The translations under genes were made by a program, and so were the position numbers. DNA of 64,000 bases. It comes from Flavihumibacter fluminis. GTDB lineage: Bacteria; Bacteroidota; Bacteroidia; Chitinophagales; Chitinophagaceae. Each line of letters begins with the position of its first letter. The first letter of the stretch is position 1. This document shows positions 8,056 to 17,394 of this stretch, in pieces. The notes under the pieces were generated by a model. That model saw only the letters and a list, made by a program, of their open reading frames with translations, was not told the origin of the DNA and searched no databases. The stretch lies in assembly GCF_021491375.1 (NCBI RefSeq), contig NZ_JAKEVY010000001.1, forward strand, positions 248,001 to 312,000, in the 5' to 3' direction.

Positions 8056-9083
8056 CAGATCAGATATTTAGCATCTTTCGTATAGGCACCCTCGTTAGTC
8101 TGCACCGCGTAGTTAAACCCTTTGATTACGGAATAGGCTCCCACTTCTCCTTGTTTATTAACTGCAATAAACCCGGCCTGAAGGTTTTTGGCTTTTTCAA
8201 TCCCGTTTCTTTTTACAATCCGCTCTACTGCTTTTTTACAGGCTTCTTCCGGCGACAAACCATTGCGCATCATTTCCACAATGGTATGCGTACCACATAT
8301 GCGCACAATCTCTTCTCCCACACCGGTTGCGGTGGCTGCTCCCACTTCATTGTCTACAAACAAACCGGCTCCAATAATAGGTGAATCTCCTACCCTGCCT
8401 GCCATTTTGTAAGCCATACCACTGGTGGAACAGGCGCCACTCAAATTGCCCTTCATATCCAATGCAAGCATACCGATGGTATCATGATTATCCTGCTGAC
8501 CAGGCACCTGCTTTTTTTGTTTACGGTTTCTTTCTTCCAAATGCTCCACTGTAATCATGGGATCGTATTTGGATGTTTTCAACCAGTTCTTCCAGGCTTT
8601 TTCTGCTTCCGGAGTTAGCAGGTTCACTTTCTCAAATCCTTCTGATAAAGCGAATTTCAGAGCTCCTTCTCCAACCAACTGAACATGGGGTGTTTTTTCC
8701 ATTACCAGTCGGGCTACAGACACGGGGTGTAAAATATGCTCCAGGCACATCACGGCTCCACAATTACCAAATTCATCCATCACGCAACTGTCAACGGTAA
8801 CGCGACCATCACGGTCTGGCAAACCACCATAACCTACACTTTGGTCGGTTGGATCGGCTTCTGTTACATGAATTCCTTTCTCCAGCGCATCCAATGCTCT
8901 TCCATTAGCAGCGAGTATCTTCCAGGCTGCAGCATTGGCTTTTTGATTGGGCGCCCAGGTTGATATCACAACCGGCTTGCTTACTTTATTGGTTCCTGAA
9001 ATACCCGAAAAACCTTGTTTCCCTACCAAAATTCCGAGTGATCCCAGAATGGAATGCTGTAAAAAACGTCTCCTTTCAAGCAT
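8055..9083 (-). CDS. Exported glycosylasparaginase (N4-(beta-N-acetylglucosaminyl)-L-asparaginase)
   Basis: A 342-residue N-terminal-nucleophile hydrolase that cleaves the GlcNAc-Asn bond of N-glycan remnants. The precursor is expected to cut itself before Thr 202 in NHDTIGML, giving alpha and beta chains. GRVGDSPIIGAG follows as the substrate pocket, and later GVGEEIVR. The N-terminus RRRFLQHSILGSLGILVG looks like a twin-arginine export signal, in line with known secreted bacterial relatives. It is followed by cutC with a 1-bp overlap. It diverges from the CocE-type hydrolase gene across a 93-bp gap with a perfect 18-bp palindrome. Link to the glycan-uptake genes further on is conceivable but unproven. 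Confidence 0.92.
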   Translation of the reverse strand: MLERRRFLQHSILGSLGILVGKQGFSGISGTNKVSKPVVISTWAPNQKANAAAWKILAANGRALDALEKGIHVTEADPTDQSVGYGGLPDRDGRVTVDSCVMDEFGNCGAVMCLEHILHPVSVARLVMEKTPHVQLVGEGALKFALSEGFEKVNLLTPEAEKAWKNWLKTSKYDPMITVEHLEERNRKQKKQVPGQQDNHDTIGMLALDMKGNLSGACSTSGMAYKMAGRVGDSPIIGAGLFVDNEVGAATATGVGEEIVRICGTHTIVEMMRNGLSPEEACKKAVERIVKRNGIEKAKNLQAGFIAVNKQGEVGAYSVIKGFNYAVQTNEGAYTKDAKYLI

Positions 9084-9113
9084 ATTCGATTCAGATTAGA
9101 AATCAAAGTAAAA

Positions 9114-9131
9114 CATTTAACCTGTTAAATG
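9114..9131. promoter_or_regulatory. Perfect 18-bp palindrome in divergent promoter region
   Basis: CATTTAACCTGTTAAATG has two perfect 8-bp arms with a 2-bp centre. It lies in the middle of the 93-bp gap between the divergent glycosylasparaginase and CocE-type genes. A TACATTTA box (9146-9153, 7 of 8 to the -7 consensus) serves the rightward gene, putting the palindrome over its -33 region. An operator for both genes is the simplest reading. Confidence 0.5.
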
Positions 9132-9176
9132 CTTATCCAATTCTGTACATTTATTCTTTAATTATCACGCTCTGAT

Positions 9177-11048
9177 ATGAAGCAGCTGTATTCTGTCCTG
9201 ATATTGATTTTTGTTTCTATATCTTCTTTCGCACAAACTCCTTTCAGTCAGGACTCCTCCTGGATCCGGGACCATTATAATAAAATAGAAAATTATATCC
9301 CCATGCGGGATGGCGTGCGCCTGTTTACGTCCATTTACATGCCTACCGACAGCACTGAAAAACATCCCATCCTGCTCACCCGAACGCCGTATTCCTGTGC
9401 CCCATACGGAACAGAAAACTGGCGCGCCTTCTGGGAAACACATATTAAATATTACATGCGCGAAGGTTATATCATCGTGTTTCAGGATGTGCGTGGCCGT
9501 TGGATGAGTGAAGGAAATTTTGAAGATGTGCGTCCCTTCAAAAAGAACAAATCCGCCACCGGTGAAACGGATGAAGCCAGCGATGCCTATGATGCAATTG
9601 ACTGGCTGGTAAAAAATCTGCCTAATAACAATGGCCGTGTTGGCGTGATGGGAATCTCCTATCCCGGATTCTATACCACCATGGCGGCAGCCAGTGGTCA
9701 CCCTGCACTCAAGGCAGTGAGTCCACAGGCGCCTGTTACCGACTGGTTCATGGGAGATGATTTCCATCACAATGGTGCACTCGCCCTGATGGATGGCTTT
9801 CTTTTTTATTCAGGAGGATTCGGTTACCCCAGGCCGTTACCTACGCAAACTCCGCCCGTTAACAAACTCAATATCCCTCGCACGGATAATTATTCCACCT
9901 TTCTTTCCATAGGACCGCTATCCAATTTTTTAAAACTTACCGGTGATTCAATCAAATTCTGGAAGGACCTGTTTGCGCACCCCGATTATGACAACTTCTG
10001 GAAAGAGCGGGATGCCAGAACAGCCATGTTTAACATCCAGCCTGCGGTATTAACAGTTGGCGGTTTGTACGATGCAGAAGATTGTTACGGCGCCTGGAAC
10101 CTGTATAAAGCCATCGAGAAGCAAAACCCGGGTATCAATAATAAGATTGTTATGGGCCCCTGGTATCACGGCCAGTGGGCCAGGGGTGATGGCAGTTCAC
10201 TGGGAGCCATCCACTTTGCCAGCAAAACCTCTGAATGGTACCAGAACCATATAGAACTTCCCTTTTTTCAATACCACCTCAAAGGCAAAGGAAGCCTGGA
10301 CAACCTGGCTGAAGCTACCATCTTCTTCTCCGGTGAAAACAACTGGAAAAAACTGGAACAATGGCCTCCCCGGCAAATGAACCCCACACCCCTTTATTTA
10401 CAACCCAACGGAGGGCTCGATTGGATGCCGGTATTTGGGAAAAAAGCGCCTACAGAATACATCAGCGATCCCAATAAACCGGTTCCCTATGCGGATGGTG
10501 TTCATTTCAACAGAACAAGAGAATATATGATCGACGACCAGCGTTTTGCCGATCGCAGACCTGATGTGGTAAGCTTTGGAACACCTGAACTGGATAGCAA
10601 CCTGACACTGGCAGGACCCGTAATTGCCGATCTCCTGGTTTCCATCAGCAGTACAGATGCAGACTTTGTTGTGAAACTTATTGATGTATTTCCGGATGAT
10701 ACCATTGCCGCATTAAGTGGCTTTCAACAATTGGTAAGAGGTGAAATCATGCGGGGTAAATACCGTAAAAGTTTTGAAGTACCCATTCCTTTTAAACCAA
10801 ATAAACCAGAGCGGGTAAAATTCGAGTTACCAGATGTGGCGCATACATTTAAAAAAGGACATAAACTAATGATCCAGATCCAAAGCAGCTGGTTTCCTTT
10901 GATGGATCGCAATCCGCAGCAGTTTATGAATATTTATGAAGCGAAACCGAATGACTTTATTAAAGCTACCATCCGGATCCACCATGATGGAGAGCAAGCT
11001 TCCAATATCCTTTTACCTGTTGTTCACGGGTCCCCTGGCAACAACTGA
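9177..11048 (+). CDS. CocE/NonD family (S15-like) secreted alpha/beta hydrolase
   Basis: A 623-residue protein with a signal peptide (residues 1-20, ending SSFAQ). The hydrolase domain follows: IPMRDGVRLFTSIYMP, QDVRGRWMSEG, then GVMGISYPG with nucleophile Ser 161. GGLYDAEDCYGAWNLY supplies the acid, and GPWYHGQWARGDG holds the catalytic His. The C-terminal third is the jelly-roll domain of the X-Pro dipeptidyl-peptidase/cocaine esterase class. It probably hydrolyses an ester or amide in the periplasm; the substrate cannot be read from sequence. It diverges from the glycosylasparaginase gene, and its 3' end overlaps the convergent haloperoxidase-like gene by 36 bp. Confidence 0.9.
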   Translation: MKQLYSVLILIFVSISSFAQTPFSQDSSWIRDHYNKIENYIPMRDGVRLFTSIYMPTDSTEKHPILLTRTPYSCAPYGTENWRAFWETHIKYYMREGYIIVFQDVRGRWMSEGNFEDVRPFKKNKSATGETDEASDAYDAIDWLVKNLPNNNGRVGVMGISYPGFYTTMAAASGHPALKAVSPQAPVTDWFMGDDFHHNGALALMDGFLFYSGGFGYPRPLPTQTPPVNKLNIPRTDNYSTFLSIGPLSNFLKLTGDSIKFWKDLFAHPDYDNFWKERDARTAMFNIQPAVLTVGGLYDAEDCYGAWNLYKAIEKQNPGINNKIVMGPWYHGQWARGDGSSLGAIHFASKTSEWYQNHIELPFFQYHLKGKGSLDNLAEATIFFSGENNWKKLEQWPPRQMNPTPLYLQPNGGLDWMPVFGKKAPTEYISDPNKPVPYADGVHFNRTREYMIDDQRFADRRPDVVSFGTPELDSNLTLAGPVIADLLVSISSTDADFVVKLIDVFPDDTIAALSGFQQLVRGEIMRGKYRKSFEVPIPFKPNKPERVKFELPDVAHTFKKGHKLMIQIQSSWFPLMDRNPQQFMNIYEAKPNDFIKATIRIHHDGEQASNILLPVVHGSPGNN

Positions 11049-12341
11049 GCCTTTTAATTTTGATACGATGATGGCACCTATTTCTTTTCCCTGAGTTACA
11101 CCATTTTCAATCGCATCCCGGAAATGAATTCCTCCATACAGGCGGGAAATCGCAGCCTCCTGTGCCGCCTGCCGGAAGGAGCTAAAGGTACGGGCCGGCA
11201 ATTCAAACATGATTTCGGTGTCATCCGTGTACGCAAAATTATCACCCAGTAAATGCGTCAGCACTTCTGCTGCTGCTGCGGATATCACACTATGACCACT
11301 GGTATATTCAGGAAAGGGAGGAGTTTGCAACAAGGGCATCCATTTGGAATCAATCTGCCGGTTAATAAATGTCTCAGGCCGGATTCGGTTACTCCGGTAC
11401 TTCTCATCCCAGCAACTGATGAAACCATCCATTAAAGTGGCAGCTGTAATTGCCTGCACATAAATGGATTTATCAAGTGGCAGTCGGGCTTTGGTACTGG
11501 CAATGGAGGCAATATTCATCCAGTGGCCACCGGGACTAATTTTCTTAAATCCAACCATCATATGACCTGAACTGGAAATAGCAAAGGGATTGCAATCCCA
11601 GAATGCTGCTATTTCCTTTTGCTCCTGGCTGGCTGCATTGGCAACCTCGTATACTTCCATTGCCAGTTGATGAAAGGCACTTGTTTTTTCCTGGCTGAAT
11701 GCTACCGGTGGCAATGGTTTGCATTGTTCTCCTGAATCCAGTAGCATGGGGCGAATGGTTCTCCAGTTCGGTTCTACTGCCTCAATATAACCCGGAGGGG
11801 TGGGATACCAGCTACCAGGTTGTTTGGAGGGCGTATACCGGATGCGCGCACTGAGCTTGTTGTAATTATCGGTTTTACTAAAGGCCAGTACATGCGCTAC
11901 ATATTTTCTTGCAATCTCTTTGGAATACTCCAGTTTTGCCGCTGTTATTCCTTTTTTACGGTATTTTTCCTCGAAAGCTGCCTGTTGTTTTTCCAGCATA
12001 AATCCGGATGGCAACAATTCTATTCCGGCTTCGTAGATGGAATAAATGGCTGTGAATCCAACATCCAGCTTTTTCACATCCGGATTGATCTCCAATTCAC
12101 GGTAATGCCTGAATAAAGTAGACGGATGTGGAAGTTCCTTGTTTAACATCGCCATGAAATCATAAGCACCCAATGTTGAATAGGTATAATAGCGCGCAGC
12201 AGCCGGCGGATTTACTACGTCGTGCATCATCACCATGGTCAGAGAAAAAACAGCCGGTTGCAATTCCTGCTCAAAACCCTTTACCTGCGATTTCGATTCT
12301 ATGGCAGTAAAGAGAAAAATACAAATGATTATCCAGCGCAT
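11013..12341 (-). CDS. Vanadium-dependent haloperoxidase / PAP2-superfamily secreted protein
   Basis: A 442-residue exported protein (signal peptide MRWIIICIFLFTAIESKSQ). It carries KYRSNRIRP (K-x6-RP), EYTSGHSVISA and SRLYGGIH, the three anion-binding motifs of vanadium haloperoxidases and PAP2 phosphatases. The Asp usually three residues after the last His is displaced. Activity could be halide oxidation or phosphate ester cleavage. A TTG at 12350 would add MIR, but the ATG at 12341 starts a cleaner signal peptide. The gene follows the FG-GAP/ASPIC gene within a few bases (the TTG option would overlap its stop by 4 bp), so the two are cotranscribed. Its 3' end overlaps the CocE-type gene. 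Confidence 0.85.
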   Translation of the reverse strand: MRWIIICIFLFTAIESKSQVKGFEQELQPAVFSLTMVMMHDVVNPPAAARYYTYSTLGAYDFMAMLNKELPHPSTLFRHYRELEINPDVKKLDVGFTAIYSIYEAGIELLPSGFMLEKQQAAFEEKYRKKGITAAKLEYSKEIARKYVAHVLAFSKTDNYNKLSARIRYTPSKQPGSWYPTPPGYIEAVEPNWRTIRPMLLDSGEQCKPLPPVAFSQEKTSAFHQLAMEVYEVANAASQEQKEIAAFWDCNPFAISSSGHMMVGFKKISPGGHWMNIASIASTKARLPLDKSIYVQAITAATLMDGFISCWDEKYRSNRIRPETFINRQIDSKWMPLLQTPPFPEYTSGHSVISAAAAEVLTHLLGDNFAYTDDTEIMFELPARTFSSFRQAAQEAAISRLYGGIHFRDAIENGVTQGKEIGAIIVSKLKGSVVARGPVNNR

Positions 12342-12346
12342 ACGGA

Positions 12347-15300
12347 TCAATACTTTAATACTTGTATGGGCATTCCTGTTAATCCAATCAGCAGATAAGA
12401 ACTTCCCTCCTTTTGAAAGGTCAGTGCAGATTTACAGTCGCCTTTTATTTTCAATCCAGTTTCAGGTTGGGCAATATACCTGAATCCCCCTTTCCCATCA
12501 CCAGCTAACAAACACCCATAGTTCGCTTCTATACTTCCAATCTTCAACCGGTTGTCTGATTTATTTCCCAGCAATAACAAATCAGGAAGCCCATCTTTGT
12601 TAAAATCTTCTGTCAGAATTTCAGTTATAATAGAAAACTGAGCCTGCGCAGGTAAGTACTGCTTTTCAAAGCGACCTTTTTTGTTTAAGAGTACCAATGT
12701 CTTGCTTTCTGTTGCGTTTTTTTTACCTGCTTTTGCCAACTCATCCGGATTTATAATATCCTCCATGGTTGCAGTTGAATAATCTTTGTAGGATGAAAAC
12801 TTTCTGCGCATGCTATACATCTGATCGTTCAGTTCATCTCTGCTAACAAAGGGATAAGAAACCCCCTGTATATAAAAATTCAGGAAAGGATCAATGGAAC
12901 CATTCTGATCAAAATCGGCATAGTAGAGTTCCATTGGCTGAGCTTGATCAAATTTCAATTGGGTATTAGTACCAATATTACCTGCAATGATATCCTCATA
13001 TCCATCCTTATCCACATCACTGATGGCCAGTGAAAACCAGAGTCCGTTTAAGCCGGAAGGAAACAGCTTACCCGTTTTATCAATCCAGTTGCCATTTTCA
13101 TTTTCAAATGCGTGGATGCCCATAAACTCTCCTACCAATACCAGTTCCTTGCGACCATTTTTGTCCAGGTCTGCCCAGGCAGCGTCGGTTACCATGCCGA
13201 TTTCAGCAAATGGAATACTGGCTTTTGAAAACTGTCCTTTGCCATCGTTGATTAAGAGATACGATTCAGGGTTCACCGGATAGGCTCCCGGTACAATCCG
13301 ACCTCCTACAAAAAAATCCAGATCTCCATCTGCATCAACATCCTGCGCTTTTACAACTGATTTTGCAGAACGATTGGTAGCAGGCAATGCCGTTGCAGCC
13401 AGGTTGAAATTTCCTTTTCCATCATTGATATAAAGCAAATCCTGCAAACTGGAATCACCGGGTTCCTGGTAGGCATAGCCTCCCATGGCGAGATACATAT
13501 CCGCATGACCGTCGCCGTTAACATCTGCGAATTCCATATCGCTGATGAATCGGTTGAAATCAGAAGCGGGAAGTGATACCTGTCTTTTTTCAAATTGACC
13601 ATTCGCCTGCTGCAGATAGATATCCGGACCCACATTCGGATTTCCGGCAAGTATCAGGTCCATTCGATTGTCCTTGTTCAGATCCGCCTGTTTGATAACC
13701 GGCCCTGTTTGCGAATACATGAACGTCATCAGCAGTTGTCTTTTGAAATCATTGATTTCAACGGGCTGATGCTGATAGGCAATCCAGGATTTAGAAACCG
13801 TACTAAAGAGGGGTTGAAAAGTTGGAGCAGGTGAATTCGGAATTGTATTGGCTCCATAAGAAATGGTATGATAACCAGCTTTTACACCAGTTAATGCCTG
13901 TCGCTTTTGATCCGGCCAAATCAGGATAACAGAATCCGCCTGTGAAGCTGTACCTAAACCGATATGCTGATTAGCAGGCAGACTTGACAGATACCCACGG
14001 GCAGGATTCACTTCAAAATACTGTTTGGAATTTTTAGCATACACCAGAATTTTAGTTCCTATTCCAAATAGATTTTTGTCTTTATACTGAACCTGGATGT
14101 TGAGGTAATTTACAGGTCCTTTTTTATCGGATGTATTTTCATATACCAGGGCATCCTGGTTGATACGGTTCACTACCAGGTCGAGGTCGCCATCCAAGTC
14201 CAGATCCGCATAAACTGCCGAGCTGGATATCCCCGAACTGGTGATGCCCCAGGCTTCTTTCTGATTGGTGAAGCTGAGGTTCCCGGTATTCCGAAACATG
14301 TAATTATACAGGTTGGTAGAAGGCATTGCCTGCACCAGGTCCATGAGTTTTGCTGGCTCACGGTCAATGGCTTTTCTAACTTTATAATCACCCCAGTACC
14401 GAAGAAAATCTTTGTTGGTGTAATCACGCAGATATCCATTGGTTATAAAAAGATCTTTGTATCCATCATTATCAAAGTCGGCAAAGAGCGGGCACCAGCT
14501 CCAGTCGGTATTGGATACTCCTGCGAATTGAGCAATTTCACTAAAAGTTCCATCTCCATTATTCAATTGCAGCATGTTGCGCATGTATTGCTTGTGCAAT
14601 TGCTGACTTGTCATAAGTTCAAAGGATTCATAATTCTCCTGGAGTTGTAATAATTTCTGCCGCTTATTGTCTTCCGGCAACATATCCAGGTTGATCAGGT
14701 CGGGCAGGCCATCATTATTGAAGTCAGCTATATCAGCGCCCATGGAGAATTGCGCAAGGTGACGAAAGCAGTCTCCCGCTACATCCTTAAACGTACCATC
14801 TTTATTATTGAGATAACAATAATCCGGTTCATTGTAGTCGTTGGTAACATATACATCCTGCCAGCCATCCTGGTTGATATCCGCCACCACAATACCTAAT
14901 CCATAAGTAAGCGGATTCTGTCTTATACCGGAGGAGGCAGATACATTGGTGAATTTATTATTGTCGTTGCGATAGAGTTTACTACCGGCCAGTTCATCCA
15001 CATCTTTACGATACCTGGCCAGCTCCATATTATCAATCTTCTTGTTGCTGTGATTCAGCAGAAACATATCGAGGTCACCATCGTTGTCAAAATCAAAAAA
15101 TGCAGCTTGTGTACTCAGACTTTTATCATCCAGTCCGTATGCGGAAGCGGACTCAGTAAAAGTGGAATTCTTATTATTAATGAACAACTGATTGCGGCGC
15201 ATATCATCCTCGCCTTTGCCGGAATAACAGACATAAATATCCAGCCAGCCATCTCCATTAACATCGGCCATGGTAACACCGGTTTTCCATCCACCCTGCC

Positions 15301-15631
15301 TTCCTTTTAACTGGGGTGAAGCCTGTTGGGTGATGTCTTTAAATTTCCGGTTGCCCAGGTTCAGAAAGAGTTTATTATCACCCATATTGGCGGTAAAAAA
15401 AAGATCTGGCAATCCATCGTTGTTGATGTCGCCTACTGCAGTACCTCCTCCATTAAAAAAGTATTCATAAGAGAGTACATTGAGCGCTTCCGTTTCCACG
15501 ATGGTATTGCTGAACTTCAATCCGGTTTGTTCAGCGGGAAGCACTTTGAAACGGGTATCCTGGGCATTCGCGGCAAGCGTGAAAACCAGCAGCAGGGTAA
15601 ATGAAAGCAGTCGGTTCAAAATGGTTTTCAT
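12347..15631 (-). CDS. FG-GAP/VCBS-repeat protein with ASPIC/UnbV segment
   Basis: A 1094-residue exported protein (signal peptide to LAANAQ). It is dominated by repeats of the form DxNxDGxxDL, for example DINNDGLPDLF, DVNGDGWLDIY, DFDNDGDLDMF and DLDLDGDLDLV. These are calcium-binding blades of integrin-like beta-propellers, seen in two blocks (about residues 50-500 and 640-1000). Between them, near 540-600, lies an ASPIC/UnbV-type segment (NPARGYLSSLPANQH...IGLG). Such proteins are common next to SusC/SusD genes in Bacteroidota, and are thought to bind glycan or protein ligands outside the inner membrane. It precedes the haloperoxidase-like gene as an operon and follows the second SusC/SusD pair after a terminator. 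Confidence 0.88.
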   Translation of the reverse strand: MKTILNRLLSFTLLLVFTLAANAQDTRFKVLPAEQTGLKFSNTIVETEALNVLSYEYFFNGGGTAVGDINNDGLPDLFFTANMGDNKLFLNLGNRKFKDITQQASPQLKGRQGGWKTGVTMADVNGDGWLDIYVCYSGKGEDDMRRNQLFINNKNSTFTESASAYGLDDKSLSTQAAFFDFDNDGDLDMFLLNHSNKKIDNMELARYRKDVDELAGSKLYRNDNNKFTNVSASSGIRQNPLTYGLGIVVADINQDGWQDVYVTNDYNEPDYCYLNNKDGTFKDVAGDCFRHLAQFSMGADIADFNNDGLPDLINLDMLPEDNKRQKLLQLQENYESFELMTSQQLHKQYMRNMLQLNNGDGTFSEIAQFAGVSNTDWSWCPLFADFDNDGYKDLFITNGYLRDYTNKDFLRYWGDYKVRKAIDREPAKLMDLVQAMPSTNLYNYMFRNTGNLSFTNQKEAWGITSSGISSSAVYADLDLDGDLDLVVNRINQDALVYENTSDKKGPVNYLNIQVQYKDKNLFGIGTKILVYAKNSKQYFEVNPARGYLSSLPANQHIGLGTASQADSVILIWPDQKRQALTGVKAGYHTISYGANTIPNSPAPTFQPLFSTVSKSWIAYQHQPVEINDFKRQLLMTFMYSQTGPVIKQADLNKDNRMDLILAGNPNVGPDIYLQQANGQFEKRQVSLPASDFNRFISDMEFADVNGDGHADMYLAMGGYAYQEPGDSSLQDLLYINDGKGNFNLAATALPATNRSAKSVVKAQDVDADGDLDFFVGGRIVPGAYPVNPESYLLINDGKGQFSKASIPFAEIGMVTDAAWADLDKNGRKELVLVGEFMGIHAFENENGNWIDKTGKLFPSGLNGLWFSLAISDVDKDGYEDIIAGNIGTNTQLKFDQAQPMELYYADFDQNGSIDPFLNFYIQGVSYPFVSRDELNDQMYSMRRKFSSYKDYSTATMEDIINPDELAKAGKKNATESKTLVLLNKKGRFEKQYLPAQAQFSIITEILTEDFNKDGLPDLLLLGNKSDNRLKIGSIEANYGCLLAGDGKGGFRYIAQPETGLKIKGDCKSALTFQKEGSSYLLIGLTGMPIQVLKY

Positions 15632-15642
15632 GATACATTCAA

Positions 15643-15674
15643 TTTAAGAAACTAATTGCAATCAGGTTCTTAAA
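15643..15674. promoter_or_regulatory. 32-bp near-perfect palindrome upstream of the FG-GAP gene
   Basis: Outer arms TTTAAGAA and TTCTTAAA (8 bp each, perfect) surround a central ATTGCAAT palindrome on the same symmetry axis; 14 of 16 base pairs match. It begins 12 bp upstream of the FG-GAP start codon and its far end runs into the U-tract of the SusC/SusD terminator. It fits a large operator or a structured leader. Confidence 0.45.
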
Positions 15675-15709
15675 AAAAAGAACAGGACTGTCACATGGAC
15701 GGCCCTGTC
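15672..15709 (-). terminator. Rho-independent terminator of the second SusC/SusD operon
   Basis: On the minus strand, ACAGGGCCGTC (to 15709) pairs with GACAGTCCTGT through 11 positions, with one mismatch and one G-U, around a 6-nt loop. It is followed by TCTTTTTTTT. It lies 55 bp past the SusD stop and separates this pair from the FG-GAP gene. Confidence 0.75.
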
Positions 15710-15763
15710 TTACGCTACATACTAAGAGAACTGCATCTTTCTGCTTAGCGAACCAGCAATATA

Positions 15764-17383
15764 TTAGTTGGCAGCATCCCACCAAACTCTACCAGTCCAG
15801 TTGTCACCACCCTGAATATCGCCGATACCAGCCTGGTAACTCGGACCATTCAGAACAGCTTCATTCAACGGAATAATCTGGCGACGGGGAATCTGACCGC
15901 TGGAGAATCCACCAGGGAAGGAAACCGGAGTCAGGTTGGGGAATCCGGATCTTCTCCAGTTGTTCCAGGCTTCAACAAAGCTGAAGTAAGAACCTGTAGT
16001 TGCCCAGTATTGTTCGTTGATCATCTTCAGAGAAGCGTTCAGGCTTGAAACATCCAGCGGATTGGCTGCTGCAAAAGCATCTGCAGTTGCTGCAGAAATC
16101 GCCGCAGAGGGATCCATTGTACCCAATGTTTGAAGCGCAGCAGAAAGACCGTTGCGATAATGCTGAGCCGCTGAACCGGTGATAGTCCATCCTCTGGCAG
16201 CTGCTTCAGCCAGCAGGAAAGAAGTTTCAGCAAAAGTCATAGCAATAATGGGTGCATTCAGGTTGGTGGTCAGAGCGGAACGGGGACGACTATATTTACC
16301 TATAGGAGATAAATCGCCACCAGTACCAGTACCGCCAGGATAACCAGGTGCATTGGTAATGTCTTTGTCGCCTTCGTTCATATCATATCCATTTGGCAAT
16401 CCCAACTGAATACCAGCTGTATTGTCACCAGCAATAGCAACATTGGAAGCTGCTGCAATACCTGCAGGTGGAATTTCAGCCACAGCAGTCAAACGCGGAT
16501 CATTGGTTGCTTTCAGGAAATCAATGAAGTTTTTGCTCCAGCGAACCTGGTAGAAATCATCCGATACGCGAATAGCGGAGGAATTCGGATTACCATAACC
16601 GTTGGCAAAATCACAACGAATTACGTAATTGTCTTCTACACTTGACATCGGACCACCAGCGGCTGCTTTTTCAGCCCACTGTCTGGCGGCAGCAGCATCC
16701 ACTTTGGTCATACGCATAGCCATTCGAAGCATCAGGCTATAGCCCATTTTCTTCCACTTATCGATATTGCCTGCATAAGTAGAAATATCATTGGTAAATC
16801 CTGGCTGAGAGGTTGAAAACCCGTTGATAGCTGTTTCCAGTTCTGCCAATAACCCAAGGTAAACGTCTCTTTGATTATCATACTTTGGCGAATTCAATCC
16901 TTCATCCCCTTTCAACGCTTCACTGTATGGAATGGGACCATATAAATCAGTAAGAAAAGCCAGGTGCATCACCTGTACAATTTTAGCTGCACTTATCACA
17001 TTCACTTTTGTTGGGTCTTCACTCAACAGTTTAATCAACTGCTGTGCTTGTGTAGCACCACTAAAACTAGTGTTCCAACTATTTGCTGTGTAAGAGTTGA
17101 TATTACTCGAAGGAACGTATTTATCCATATTGGAATAATAGGTAGCACCTCCTGTAGAAGTGGAAGCGAGTAATTGCACCCATCCTGCCTGGAACAACAG
17201 GTTTCCACTATAACCCGACATTGTACCTAAATAACTGCGCTGGGCTGCCGGCAAAAGATAGGCACCATCAAAATTGGCAGGTGAAATCCGAAGTGGATCG
17301 GTATTTAATTCTTCAAATCCCTTCGTACAGCCAACCTGCAAGCTAGCCAGCAGAATTCCAGAATATATGAGTAGTTTTTTCAT
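15764..17383 (-). CDS. SusD/RagB family outer-membrane lipoprotein (second pair)
   Basis: A 539-residue lipoprotein. Its signal peptide ends in the lipobox LQVGC (Cys 19), then KGFEELNTDP, the usual SusD opening. The rest is a SusD-like_2 type alpha-helical TPR fold, including WKKMGYSLMLRMAMRM, DPRLTAVAE, a central TFAETSFLLAEAAARG and a C-terminal WNNWRRSGFP. SusD proteins sit on the cell surface as the lid that delivers ligand to the SusC channel. The gene follows its SusC partner by 11 bp and ends before a terminator. No glycoside hydrolase lies beside this pair, so the cargo may be glycan, peptide or another nutrient. Confidence 0.93.
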   Translation of the reverse strand: MKKLLIYSGILLASLQVGCTKGFEELNTDPLRISPANFDGAYLLPAAQRSYLGTMSGYSGNLLFQAGWVQLLASTSTGGATYYSNMDKYVPSSNINSYTANSWNTSFSGATQAQQLIKLLSEDPTKVNVISAAKIVQVMHLAFLTDLYGPIPYSEALKGDEGLNSPKYDNQRDVYLGLLAELETAINGFSTSQPGFTNDISTYAGNIDKWKKMGYSLMLRMAMRMTKVDAAAARQWAEKAAAGGPMSSVEDNYVIRCDFANGYGNPNSSAIRVSDDFYQVRWSKNFIDFLKATNDPRLTAVAEIPPAGIAAASNVAIAGDNTAGIQLGLPNGYDMNEGDKDITNAPGYPGGTGTGGDLSPIGKYSRPRSALTTNLNAPIIAMTFAETSFLLAEAAARGWTITGSAAQHYRNGLSAALQTLGTMDPSAAISAATADAFAAANPLDVSSLNASLKMINEQYWATTGSYFSFVEAWNNWRRSGFPNLTPVSFPGGFSSGQIPRRQIIPLNEAVLNGPSYQAGIGDIQGGDNWTGRVWWDAAN

Positions 17384-17394
17384 GTTCTAAAATT

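Noticed and set aside
9165-9770. A 201-codon minus-strand open frame inside the CocE-type hydrolase
   Set aside because: It is antisense to the signal peptide and nucleophile motif region of a well-supported gene.
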